NCBI GenBank assembly: GCA_004554245.1
Contig: SFND01000028.1
Coordinates: 1-35,519, forward strand
DNA: 35,519 bases
Origin: Oribacterium sp.
GTDB taxonomy: Bacteria > Bacillota_A > Clostridia > Lachnospirales > Lachnospiraceae
Direction of reading: 5' to 3'
Shown: in pieces, positions 7,471 through 14,938 of the stretch
Layout: the number at the start of each line of letters is the position of its first letter
Numbering within the stretch: position 1 is the first letter of the stretch
Translations under genes and position numbers: made by a program
The notes under the pieces: model-generated
The model's database searches: none
What the model was told of the DNA's origin: nothing
Seen by the model: the letters and a program-made list of their open reading frames with translations, nothing else

Positions 7471-7532
7471 AATATATCCTCCTTTAAAGCAGCCTCCTCA
7501 TTTTATCGGCTGTCTGTGTTATTTCTGTGAAA

Positions 7533-8465
7533 TCAGTTCACGCTGCCCATATCCGTGAGCGGCCAGTACTTGAAGTATACCTTCGCCACCATCTTGTCGC
7601 GGGAGACCATGTTGTACTCACCCCAGTAGCGGGCATCGAGTGAGTTGTTCCGGTTATCCCCGAGCATGTAGTAGCTGCCCTCCGGCACCGTCACATCCAC
7701 CGCCGGGAACTGCTGCCCGTCGACGATCATCGGCTCCGGCAGATAGGTCTCCGTGATGGCCTCACCGTTCACATAGACCGTACCGATCGGCACCTCTACG
7801 CTTGAGCCGTCTGCGTTCTTCCCGATCCTGATGTTGTGGAACTCGGACGCATCCGCGGTCCCGGTCTGCCGGATCTCGATGTGATCCCCTGGCATACCGA
7901 TGACACGCTTCACATAGTATACGACGGAGTTCTTCTTATCCTCGCGCCCACAGTTCGGGCATACACCCTCGTCTGTCTCCCGGTAGCTCTGCCCGCAGCC
8001 CTTGCACTTGTACCCATAGACGAAGATGGCAATGTCTCCACGTTCCACCTCCCCGAAGGTATACTTCAGCCTGGAGCCGAAGACGCGCGCCCCGGCCATG
8101 ATCGTGTCCTGCATGGAGCCCGTCGGGATGGTCGAGTTCGCGATGATGAAGTTGTTGAGACAGAACGCCAGCACCGCCGCCACCGCGATGACCTTCACCC
8201 AGTCGATGATCTCTCCGAGCAGCGTCGTCGGCTGCTCTCCGTCATCGGACTTCTTTGGTCTCCGCTTCTTTCCACCAGCTGTCCGAACACGTGGGGATGC
8301 TCCATCTGCCTGTCCGGAATCGCTGCTCACCTGGGCTGCACCCTGATCGCCGGCATTGTCCCCGGACACCGATGTGGAATTCTCAGCCTTCCCCTCGTCG
8401 GAAGCAGACACGTTATCCACATGATGCCCATCGCTGTCCACGACATCGAAAAATTTATTGTCCAT
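7533..8465 (-). CDS. lepB: Signal peptidase I with zinc-ribbon insertion
   Basis: The 310-residue type I signal peptidase (S26) cleaves secretory signal peptides at the membrane. A long disordered, acidic then basic N-terminal part (1-80) precedes one membrane helix (about 88-109). The catalytic serine is in TGSM (S117), the catalytic lysine in YYVKRVIGMPGD (K186), and the C-terminal box is LGDNRNNSLDARYWG. Between the serine and lysine boxes lies an insertion with C154-x2-C157 and C169-x2-C172, a zinc-ribbon pattern rarely seen in S26 enzymes. AGGAG precedes the ATG. The gene is upstream of the M18 peptidase gene on the same strand. Confidence 0.94.
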   Translation of the reverse strand: MDNKFFDVVDSDGHHVDNVSASDEGKAENSTSVSGDNAGDQGAAQVSSDSGQADGASPRVRTAGGKKRRPKKSDDGEQPTTLLGEIIDWVKVIAVAAVLAFCLNNFIIANSTIPTGSMQDTIMAGARVFGSRLKYTFGEVERGDIAIFVYGYKCKGCGQSYRETDEGVCPNCGREDKKNSVVYYVKRVIGMPGDHIEIRQTGTADASEFHNIRIGKNADGSSVEVPIGTVYVNGEAITETYLPEPMIVDGQQFPAVDVTVPEGSYYMLGDNRNNSLDARYWGEYNMVSRDKMVAKVYFKYWPLTDMGSVN

Positions 8466-8593
8466 ACTTTTTTCTCCTGTTCTACTATGTCTGTACTTAC
8501 ATTTACTACGTTTTTCCAGACCCTACTATTCTAACAGATAGCTCGAAAAAGTATAGATTCCACACTTGTCCTTCATCTTTTTTTAAGACTAGC

Positions 8594-8669
8594 GTTACAG
8601 TTCAGGCAGGAGCCCCGGAGTACTGTGCCTCCGTTGCTGCCCCTCCGGGGCTCCTGTCCAGACTATAAC
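8594..8669 (-). repeat. Intergenic stem-loop family, copy B
   Basis: This copy has 27-nt arms (8594-8620 and 8643-8669) that match at 22 of 27 positions, and all five differences are transitions. The inner 14 bp (GGAGCCCCGGAG core) are perfect. The loop is 22 nt (8621-8642) and begins TACTGTGCCTCCGT on the plus strand. The outer ends (GTTACAGTTCAGG) match the ends of copy D. It lies downstream of the pckA terminator and 128 bp before the lepB start. The 10-mer CAGACTATAA at its right end is repeated directly outside (8670-8679). Confidence 0.8.
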
Positions 8670-8675
8670 CAGACT

Positions 8676-8715
8676 ATAAAAAGAGGGCAGCCGGAGCCTG
8701 CGCCCTGACTGCCCT
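8676..8715 (-). terminator. Rho-independent terminator after pckA
   Basis: AGGGCAG (8684-8690) pairs with CTGCCCT (8709-8715), and on the minus strand the stem is followed by TCTTTTTAT. It lies 23 bases after the pckA stop. Confidence 0.85.
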
Positions 8716-8737
8716 GTATGAATGGTAAAGATTGATA

Positions 8738-10345
8738 TTAAAGCTGAGGACCAGCTGCAACGAGTGCCTTACCAGCCTCGTTACCCTCGTACTTGACGAA
8801 GTTCTTCTGGAATCTCTGTGCGAGATCCTTTGCCTTCTCCTCCCACTCAGATGCATTTGCATAGGTGTCGCGAGGATCGAGGATTGCTGGATCTACGCCT
8901 GGAAGCTCGGTCGGAACCTCGAAATCGAAGAACGGGATCTTCTTGGTCGGAGCCTTGGCAACATCGCCATTCTGGATAGCGGTGATGATTCCACGAGTAT
9001 CCTTGATGGAGATTCTCTTGCCGGTGCCGTTCCAACCGGTGTTTACGAGGTAAGCCTTTGCGCCGGACTTCTCCATTCTCTTTACGAGCTCCTCAGCATA
9101 CTTTGTAGGATGAAGCTCGAGGAATGCCTGACCGAAGCAAGCAGAGAAGGTCGGTGTCGGCTCCGTGATACCACGCTCTGTACCAGCAAGCTTTGCTGTG
9201 AATCCGCTCAGGAAGTAGTACTTGGTCTGCTCCGGAGTAAGGATGGATACTGGTGGCAGTACGCCGAATGCATCTGCAGAAAGGAAGATTACGTTCTCTG
9301 CTGCAGGACCGTGAGAGATCGGCTTAACGATCTTCTCGATGTGGTCGATCGGGTAAGATACACGAGTGTTCTCGGTTACGGACTTGTCGTTGAAGTCAAG
9401 CTTGCCCGTCTTCTCATCTACGGTTACGTTCTCGAGAAGAGCGTCTCTTCTGATCGCGCCATAGATATCCGGCTCTGCGTCCTTATCAAGGTTGATAACC
9501 TTTGCGTAGCAGCCGCCCTCGAAGTTGAATACGCCGTTGTCATCCCAGCCGTGCTCGTCATCACCGATGAGGAGTCTGGTAGGATCGGTGGAAAGGGTGG
9601 TCTTACCTGTTCCGGACAGACCGAAGAATACGCAGGTGTGCTCGCCGTTGAAATCGGTGTTTGCAGAGCAGTGCATGGAAGCGATGCCCTTCAGCGGGAG
9701 GTAGTAGTTCATCATAGAGAACATACCCTTCTTCATCTCTCCGCCGTACCAGGTGTTTACGATAACCTGCTCGTGGCTGGTGATGTTGAAGACAACCGCA
9801 GTCTCGCTGTGGAGACCGAGCTCCTTCCAGTTCTCAACCTTCGCCTTGGATGCGTTGTAAACAACGAAATCCGGCTCGAAGTTTGCCTCTTCCTCAGCGG
9901 TCGGACGGATGAACATGTTCTTTACGAAGTGAGCCTGCCAAGCAACCTCCATGATGAAACGAACAGCCATACGAGTGTCCTTGTTGGCACCGCAGAAGCC
10001 ATCGATGACATAAAGCTTCTTGTTGGAAAGCTCCTTCTGAGCGATCTCCTTCACAGCGGCCCATGCTTCCTTGGAAGCCGGATGGTTATCATTCTTATAC
10101 TCGTCAGAAGTCCACCATACCGTGTCCTTGGAGTTCTCATCCATGACGATGAACTTATCCTTAGGAGAACGACCAGTGTACACACCAGTGAATACATCTA
10201 CAGCGCCGAGCTCGGTCTCGAAGCCCTTCTCATAGCCTGTAAGACCTTCCTTGGTCTCCTCTGCGAACAGCTCCTCGTATGATGGATTGTATACGATTTC
10301 TGTTGTGTCAGTAATGCCATACTTCGTTAAATCAATCTTTGCCAT
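8738..10345 (-). CDS. pckA: Phosphoenolpyruvate carboxykinase (ATP)
   Basis: The 535-residue enzyme interconverts oxaloacetate plus ATP and PEP plus CO2 plus ADP. In anaerobes it often runs in the carboxylating direction. The visible motifs are the substrate loop TGRSPKDKF (58-65), the P-loop GLSGTGKTTL (242-251) and the kinase-2 motif LIGDDEHGW (259-267). Length and motifs fit the ATP type rather than the GTP type. The upstream GAGG is 9-10 bases from the ATG. It has its own promoter (10517-10544), a long leader of about 160 nt and a terminator, so it is probably monocistronic. Codon use is strongly biased, as in highly expressed genes. Confidence 0.97.
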   Translation of the reverse strand: MAKIDLTKYGITDTTEIVYNPSYEELFAEETKEGLTGYEKGFETELGAVDVFTGVYTGRSPKDKFIVMDENSKDTVWWTSDEYKNDNHPASKEAWAAVKEIAQKELSNKKLYVIDGFCGANKDTRMAVRFIMEVAWQAHFVKNMFIRPTAEEEANFEPDFVVYNASKAKVENWKELGLHSETAVVFNITSHEQVIVNTWYGGEMKKGMFSMMNYYLPLKGIASMHCSANTDFNGEHTCVFFGLSGTGKTTLSTDPTRLLIGDDEHGWDDNGVFNFEGGCYAKVINLDKDAEPDIYGAIRRDALLENVTVDEKTGKLDFNDKSVTENTRVSYPIDHIEKIVKPISHGPAAENVIFLSADAFGVLPPVSILTPEQTKYYFLSGFTAKLAGTERGITEPTPTFSACFGQAFLELHPTKYAEELVKRMEKSGAKAYLVNTGWNGTGKRISIKDTRGIITAIQNGDVAKAPTKKIPFFDFEVPTELPGVDPAILDPRDTYANASEWEEKAKDLAQRFQKNFVKYEGNEAGKALVAAGPQL

Positions 10346-10516
10346 TCTGTTTAACCTCTTTCTCTTCTCTGGTTACCAGTCAGCGGAATCCCTTGGGGAT
10401 CTTCCGAACGCTTCTGACCTCTCTCTGATATTTTCAGAAAGCATCGGACGCTGCCGAAAGCGGTGGATTCCTCTATCCTCGAGCAAAAAAGCGCTTACAT
10501 TTTTCGCTCGTTAATT

Positions 10517-10544
10517 ATTATACACGATATTGTTTCTTTGTCGA
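10517..10544 (-). promoter_or_regulatory. Likely pckA promoter
   Basis: On the minus strand, TCGACA (10539-10544) and TATAAT (10517-10522) are separated by 16 bp. That is five of six and six of six matches to the sigma-A consensus. The transcript would start near 10510, giving a leader of about 165 nt. Confidence 0.7.
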
Positions 10545-10583
10545 TACAATTAATTTAATTTTTAACAAAGTTTTACTTAATAT

Positions 10584-10621
10584 CCATGCGATGACCGTGC
10601 GCAGCACGGAGCGGCGCATGG
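10584..10621. repeat. GC-rich inverted repeat downstream of the chelatase-like gene
   Basis: CCATGCG (10584-10590) pairs with CGCATGG (10615-10621), and inside it CCGTGC (10595-10600) pairs with GCACGG (10604-10609). The 9-mer GCGGCGCAT occurs at 10611-10619 and again at 10632-10640. It is close to but separate from the terminator at 10641-10667. Confidence 0.5.
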
Positions 10622-10640
10622 ATGCCCCCGGGCGGCGCAT

Positions 10641-10667
10641 AAAAACAGAGGCACCCGCAGGCGCCTC
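10641..10667 (-). terminator. Rho-independent terminator after the chelatase-like gene
   Basis: GAGGCACC (10648-10655) pairs with GGCGCCTC (10660-10667), with one G-U on the minus strand. On that strand TGTTTTTATG follows. It lies 15 bases after the stop. Confidence 0.85.
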
Positions 10668-10681
10668 CTTAGTAAGATCTG

Positions 10682-12313
10682 TTATTTCTTCACCGGGTTC
10701 GAAACCTTCACCATGTGGTCGTACCAATTTCCCTTCTTGCCGATGAGGGCGAGCGGGAATTCTTCGTCGAGGGCCGGGACCGGAATGTCGAAGCCGTTTA
10801 CGACTTCTTCCGTGCCGTCCGAGTACTTCACGGTATCCTTCGTCGGCTGGAGAAGCACCGCGCCGTCCTTCTTCGCATCCTCCGCGCTTCCCGGGAAGAG
10901 GTTCAGGATGTTCTCGGAAGCGAGGCTTACATGGATCGTCATCTGCCCGTCCTTCACGGTGAGTACACCCTTACCGTCCTCCGCTTCATTCACGTGGAAC
11001 ATGCTGCTGTCCGTGGTGAAGTCTGCCGCGTAGGTACCATCCTCGAGGGCGTCTGCATTGGCCTCAGAGGTACTGTCGGAAGACGTCGTACCGGTCGGTG
11101 CACCGATCACGGCTGCCGTGTGCTCGACGTAGATCTGCTCGATGGCCGGGATGCCGCCGAGACCGCCGATCTGGCAGGTCACCGTATCGAAGGCGCCGGA
11201 TGCGAGGAACTGGCTCTTCCAGGAGTCGTCATCGTCACCGGCCATGTCGTTGTTTGCGTGGTCACCGGCTACGACCATGAGCGGACGAAGCACGACCTTT
11301 TTATAACCCGCTTCCTTGATGCGCTCGATCACGGCTTCGCAGGCGGTCTCTGCCGGCTTTCCTTCGACGGTGCCGATGTAGACGTTCCCATACGCAAGCT
11401 CCTCCATCTGGGTCTGCATCTGCGTGTAGGTCACCGCGGCTGCGTGGCTCGTGCCGTGGCCCATGAAAACGAAGGCGGTGCTGTCCTTCGCTGCATCCTC
11501 GAGGCTCTCATAACCGGCGGCCTTCACTGCCTCGGCAGTCAGCGCCTCGGCGACGGCCTTCTTGTCGGCGTTGGTCGTGGAGCCATCCTGTCCGACCTCC
11601 CCGAGCAGCGGCTCGGCGATCTCGATGGTCTCGATTTTATCCTTATAGGACTCAGCGGCCGCACAGAGCTCGTCGTACTCCGCGCCGTGCATGAGGTGCG
11701 TCGGCTGGATCACGAGATGCTTGACGCCGTTGTCGACGGCACGCTGCAGCGCCTGGTCCATGTTGTCGATCTTCTCGCCATCACGCGCCTGGACGTGATT
11801 GATGATGATCTGCGCGGTGAAGGCACGACGAACCGACCAGTCCGGATACGCTGCCTGCAGCGCCTTCTCAATGCCGCCGATGTCCTGCGCACGGCTGTCG
11901 TTGAAGGAGGTACCGAAGCTCACGACGAGAAGCTCCTTCTCGCCGATACCGTCCTCGTTCAGCGGATCGTCCTTGCTGGCATCCCCGGTGTCGCGGCCGA
12001 AATAATCCGGATCGGCCTCCTCACCCTCGACGAGCGCCTTCTGCGCATCTGTCAGCTGGTCCCAGGCTTCCTTCGCCTCCGCGCACTGCGCATCGGTATC
12101 CTCGGTCCGCTCCTGTACATAGATCGCATCGATCAGCGACGCCACATGATCTGCGGCTGCCTGATCCGCCTCCGCACTGTCCTCCGTCGCCGCCTCGGTT
12201 TTGGCCGCCACGGTCGTGGCCGCTGCCGTCGTCTCCGCCGGCTTCGACTGACCACAGGCCGACAGCGACGCCGCCATCAGTAACATCAGCATCGTATACT
12301 TCGATTTTCTCAT
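10682..12313 (-). CDS. Exported CbiK-type sirohydrochlorin cobaltochelatase lipoprotein
   Basis: The 543-residue protein starts at ATG 12313, which has AGGAGG 9 bases upstream. An in-frame start at 12340 lacks such a site. It has a lipobox LSAC with Cys20, a Thr/Ala linker and a small helical segment (50-100, AWDQLTDAQKALVE). The CbiK domain spans about 126-405: VVSFGTSF, QPTHLMHG with H206, MGHGTSH with H286/H290, and AGDHANNDMAGD with H352. A C-terminal beta-rich domain (about 425-540, DGTYAADFTTDSSMFHVNEA) follows that I cannot name. CbiK inserts cobalt or iron into sirohydrochlorin, and periplasmic forms are known in sulfate reducers. An extracellular lipoprotein form suggests metal or tetrapyrrole handling outside the cell (inference). 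Confidence 0.85.
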   Translation of the reverse strand: MRKSKYTMLMLLMAASLSACGQSKPAETTAAATTVAAKTEAATEDSAEADQAAADHVASLIDAIYVQERTEDTDAQCAEAKEAWDQLTDAQKALVEGEEADPDYFGRDTGDASKDDPLNEDGIGEKELLVVSFGTSFNDSRAQDIGGIEKALQAAYPDWSVRRAFTAQIIINHVQARDGEKIDNMDQALQRAVDNGVKHLVIQPTHLMHGAEYDELCAAAESYKDKIETIEIAEPLLGEVGQDGSTTNADKKAVAEALTAEAVKAAGYESLEDAAKDSTAFVFMGHGTSHAAAVTYTQMQTQMEELAYGNVYIGTVEGKPAETACEAVIERIKEAGYKKVVLRPLMVVAGDHANNDMAGDDDDSWKSQFLASGAFDTVTCQIGGLGGIPAIEQIYVEHTAAVIGAPTGTTSSDSTSEANADALEDGTYAADFTTDSSMFHVNEAEDGKGVLTVKDGQMTIHVSLASENILNLFPGSAEDAKKDGAVLLQPTKDTVKYSDGTEEVVNGFDIPVPALDEEFPLALIGKKGNWYDHMVKVSNPVKK

Positions 12314-12456
12314 ATGGTTTCTCCTCCTGTTGTTATTCACTTATATTCTGTTTTATGTATCTTTTACCATTTTGATAAGGAAACGCTAACAGCATACCAC
12401 AGATATTCTCTTTTCTGCTATACTATACGAAATTGTTTGAGCAGAAAGGAGGCCCG

Positions 12457-13818
12457 ATGGACCGCACGATCTTTCATATCGATGTCAACTCCGCGTTTCT
12501 CAGCTGGTCCGCGGTGAAGCGCCTCCGCGAGGATCCGACGGCGATCGACCTCCGCACGATCCCGTCCGCGGTCGGCGGCGACGTAAAAACCCGCCACGGC
12601 ATCATCACGGCGCGCTCCCTCCCGGCAAAGCGTTACGGCATCCGGACGGCGATGCCCGTGGTGAAGGCCCTCGAGCTCTGCCCCTCCCTTGTCCTCGTGC
12701 CCTCTGACTTCGAGACCTACCGCGCGTACTCCGCGGCCTTCATCGAGATTCTGCACAAGTATGCCCCGGTCGTCGAGCAGCTCTCCATCGATGAAGCCTT
12801 CCTCGACATGACCGGCACCGAGCAGTCAATCCGAAGCGCCATCTTCGAGCAGATCGTCGCTGGGACACTGACGGGCGAGAAGGCCACCCGGCTCCGGTCG
12901 TTTGCATTCCCCATGAATGCCGCGGTGCTCCTGAAGGACGAGATCCGCGACACCCTCGGCTTCACGGTCAATGTCGGTATCTCGAGCAACACGCTCCTCG
13001 CGAAGATGGCCTCCGACCTCGAGAAGCCGGATAAGATCCACACGCTCTACCCGTCCGAGATCGAGACGAAGATGTGGCCGCTTCCGATCGGTGACCTCTA
13101 CGGCTGTGGCAGTAAGACGGCAGAAAAGCTCCGGCGCATCGGCATCCATACGATCGGCGACGCCGCTCGCCTCGACCCGACGATTCTCACCGGTCTTCTG
13201 GGCGCCAATGCAGGCAGCTATATTCATGCGGCCGCCCATGGCATCTCGACGCGCGCCGTATCTTCCGTGCAGGAGGAGGCGAAAAGCATCTCGAACGAGA
13301 TCACGACGACGGTGGATATCGATGAGGATAATCTCGAGACCGAGGGCATGGAGATCATGCGGGCACTCGCGGTGAAGGTCGCGGGGCGGCTCCGGAAGCA
13401 TGATTTCTACGCCGGCACGGTCGGCTTCTCCGCGAAGACCGATGATTTCAAGCGGCGCTCGGTACAGCAGAAGCTGCCGGACCCGACGCAGGATCCGGAG
13501 AAGATCCTCTCGGTCGCCGTCGTCCTCATGCATCAGCTGCTCGATGCGCCGGACGGCCTCTTCGGGCAGGGACGGAAGGTTCGCCTGATGGCGATCTTCA
13601 CCGCGAACCTCGACCATGGCGATTTCCGTCAGATGACGCTCGAGGAGCTCACAGAGAACCGCGCAGAGATCGAGGCAGAGATCCGTGACACGCGCCGGAA
13701 GGCCGAGAAGGAACGGAAGCTGCAGGCCCTGTCGAAGACCCTGCAGGAGCGCTTCGGCGCTGGCACCGTGCAGCGCGGGATGAAGCTCGAACCGACGACA
13801 TCAGCCCATGAAACGTAA
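12457..13818 (+). CDS. dinB: Y-family DNA polymerase IV (DinB)
   Basis: The 453-residue translesion polymerase has the catalytic carboxylates in FHIDVNSAF (D9) and LSIDEAFLD (D112/E113). It has a helix-hairpin-helix segment at about 210-235 (IGDLYGCGSKTAEKLRRIGI) and a little-finger domain after about 285. The start at ATG 12457 has AGGAGG immediately upstream; a TTG at 12433 is in frame but less likely. There is an insertion of about 30 residues after the catalytic SIDEAFLD block (120-155). The stop codon TAA is the first triplet of the repeat at 13816-13962, so the C-terminus may have been set by insertion of that repeat. No clear LexA box is seen upstream. Confidence 0.93.
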   Translation: MDRTIFHIDVNSAFLSWSAVKRLREDPTAIDLRTIPSAVGGDVKTRHGIITARSLPAKRYGIRTAMPVVKALELCPSLVLVPSDFETYRAYSAAFIEILHKYAPVVEQLSIDEAFLDMTGTEQSIRSAIFEQIVAGTLTGEKATRLRSFAFPMNAAVLLKDEIRDTLGFTVNVGISSNTLLAKMASDLEKPDKIHTLYPSEIETKMWPLPIGDLYGCGSKTAEKLRRIGIHTIGDAARLDPTILTGLLGANAGSYIHAAAHGISTRAVSSVQEEAKSISNEITTTVDIDEDNLETEGMEIMRALAVKVAGRLRKHDFYAGTVGFSAKTDDFKRRSVQQKLPDPTQDPEKILSVAVVLMHQLLDAPDGLFGQGRKVRLMAIFTANLDHGDFRQMTLEELTENRAEIEAEIRDTRRKAEKERKLQALSKTLQERFGAGTVQRGMKLEPTTSAHET

Positions 13819-13962
13819 CAGTTCAGGCAGGGCGACCCGGAGGGACGGCAACGGAGGCCATACGTAGAGACCGTGTGAAATCAAGCCGGGTCCCCTTAGC
13901 GGCACTTGGTACTTTTTTCCTTAGCACCCTCTGCCCCTCCGGGTCACCTCTCTGAACTGTTA
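13816..13962 (+). repeat. Intergenic stem-loop family, long copy D (MITE-like)
   Basis: This 147-bp element has terminal inverted repeats of about 28 bp (13816-13844 and 13935-13962). They begin TAACAGTTCAG and share ACCCGGAGGG, with one gap and few mismatches. In the plus sense the left arm is followed by GGCAACGGAGGC, the reverse complement of the conserved loop of copies A, B and C. About 70 further bases are absent from the short copies and include a T6 run. Its first triplet is the dinB stop, and it ends 30 bp before the next gene. It encodes no protein. Confidence 0.8.
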
Positions 13963-13991
13963 CCATGAAACAACTGGAGGAGAGGAATTTT

Positions 13992-14903
13992 ATGATTAAG
14001 ATCATCTTTTTTGATATCGATGGCACGCTGCGACCGTTCGAGACCGGACGGGTGCCGGCGTCGACGCAGGCGGCCCTCCGGCGGGCACATGAGGCGGGGA
14101 TCCTCTGTGCGATCGCGACGGGACGGCACTGGATGGAGATCCGGAACGAGAACCTCACGGAAGGGATGCGCTTCGACGCCTTCGTCACCATGGATGGGGA
14201 GTTCTGCTATGTACTGGATCCGAAGAAGGTGGATGCAGCAATCGTGCACGGGGAGCATCTCCGGCACGAGGAGCCGTACCGCTTCGATGTGAAGAACAGC
14301 CCGGAGCCGATGGCGTACTTCGATCCGCGGAACGGGCGGGTCGTGCAGCGCATCGAGATCCCGCGTTCGGCGGTGGAGAAGGTGCTGGCACTCTGTGAGG
14401 AGCAGCCCTTCGCCTGCCTCTTCGAGGAGGAGCGTGCGATCTACGCAAATATGGTGACGCCGGAGCTGCTTTCGGTGCTGAAGCACATCAACTCAGCGCA
14501 GCCGCCGGTGCGACCGGTGCAGGAGGCGCTGGAGAATCCGATCTATATGATGATCCCGATCATGACACTGGATGAGGCGGACGTCATGGAGGCGCGGGTG
14601 CCGGAGTGCGAGCTCGTGCGCTGGTCCGACGGCATGAGCTTCGATCTCACGAAGAAGGGCATCTCGAAGGTGTCGGGCATCGATGCCCTCCTCGCGGACT
14701 ATGGTTTCTCGCTCGAGGAGGCGGCCGCGATCGGTGATGGCTGGAACGATGTCGGGATGATCGAGCACTGCGGGCTCGGCATCGCGATGGGGAACGCGAA
14801 GAAGGAGTGCAAGGACGTCGCGGACTACATCTGCCCGTCCATCCTCGAGGATGGCATCGCGGATGCGATCGACTACATCCTGAAGAAAAACGCTCAGAAA
14901 TGA
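13992..14903 (+). CDS. HAD-superfamily Cof-type phosphatase
   Basis: The 303-residue hydrolase is of the Cof/YbjI (HAD IIB) type. It probably removes phosphate from small phosphorylated metabolites in the cytoplasm. Motif I is DIDGT (8-12, nucleophile D8), motif II ATGR (42-45) and motif IV GDGWNDVGM near residue 255, with a lysine in the KKGISKVSGI motif III segment near 225. A C2-type cap lies between motifs II and III. ATG 13992 has GGAGGAGAGG 6-15 bases upstream; a longer in-frame start at 13965 is not needed. It lies downstream of dinB on the same strand and ends at a strong terminator. The substrate is unknown. Confidence 0.9.
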   Translation: MIKIIFFDIDGTLRPFETGRVPASTQAALRRAHEAGILCAIATGRHWMEIRNENLTEGMRFDAFVTMDGEFCYVLDPKKVDAAIVHGEHLRHEEPYRFDVKNSPEPMAYFDPRNGRVVQRIEIPRSAVEKVLALCEEQPFACLFEEERAIYANMVTPELLSVLKHINSAQPPVRPVQEALENPIYMMIPIMTLDEADVMEARVPECELVRWSDGMSFDLTKKGISKVSGIDALLADYGFSLEEAAAIGDGWNDVGMIEHCGLGIAMGNAKKECKDVADYICPSILEDGIADAIDYILKKNAQK

Positions 14904-14938
14904 AAAACAGTGCAGGGCGACGGCCCTGCACTGTTTTT
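14903..14938. terminator. Bidirectional terminator between convergent genes
   Basis: An 11-bp stem (CAGTGCAGGGC 14908-14918 with GCCCTGCACTG 14923-14933) is flanked by AAAAA on the left and TTTTT on the right. It serves the HAD gene on the plus strand and the sulfatase-fold gene ending at 14937 on the minus strand. Confidence 0.92.

Larger units (their letters stand above)
10346..10681 (-). other. pckA leader and promoter region
   Basis: No gene is seen in this 336-bp gap. From the minus-strand side it holds the leader of pckA (10346-10510, with small hairpins such as GGAA...TTCC near 10393-10414), an AT-rich promoter stretch (10511-10580), an inverted repeat (10584-10621) and the terminator of the chelatase-like gene. 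Confidence 0.6.

Noticed and set aside
6151..7530. 459-codon plus-strand frame opposite the M18 peptidase
   Set aside because: Antisense shadow of a gene with all catalytic residues; no domain or ribosome binding site.
8594..8669. Integron attC site, because of GTT/AAC ends
   Set aside because: The ends do not fit the GTTRRRY and RYYYAAC core rule and no integrase or cassette is nearby.
8732..10282. 516-codon plus-strand frame opposite pckA
   Set aside because: Shadow of pckA caused by its strong codon bias; no recognisable protein.
12314..12456. LexA box upstream of dinB
   Set aside because: No clear GAAC-N4-GTTC palindrome is present in this 143-bp divergent gap; only a TATACT at 12419-12424 is promoter-like, without a good -35.
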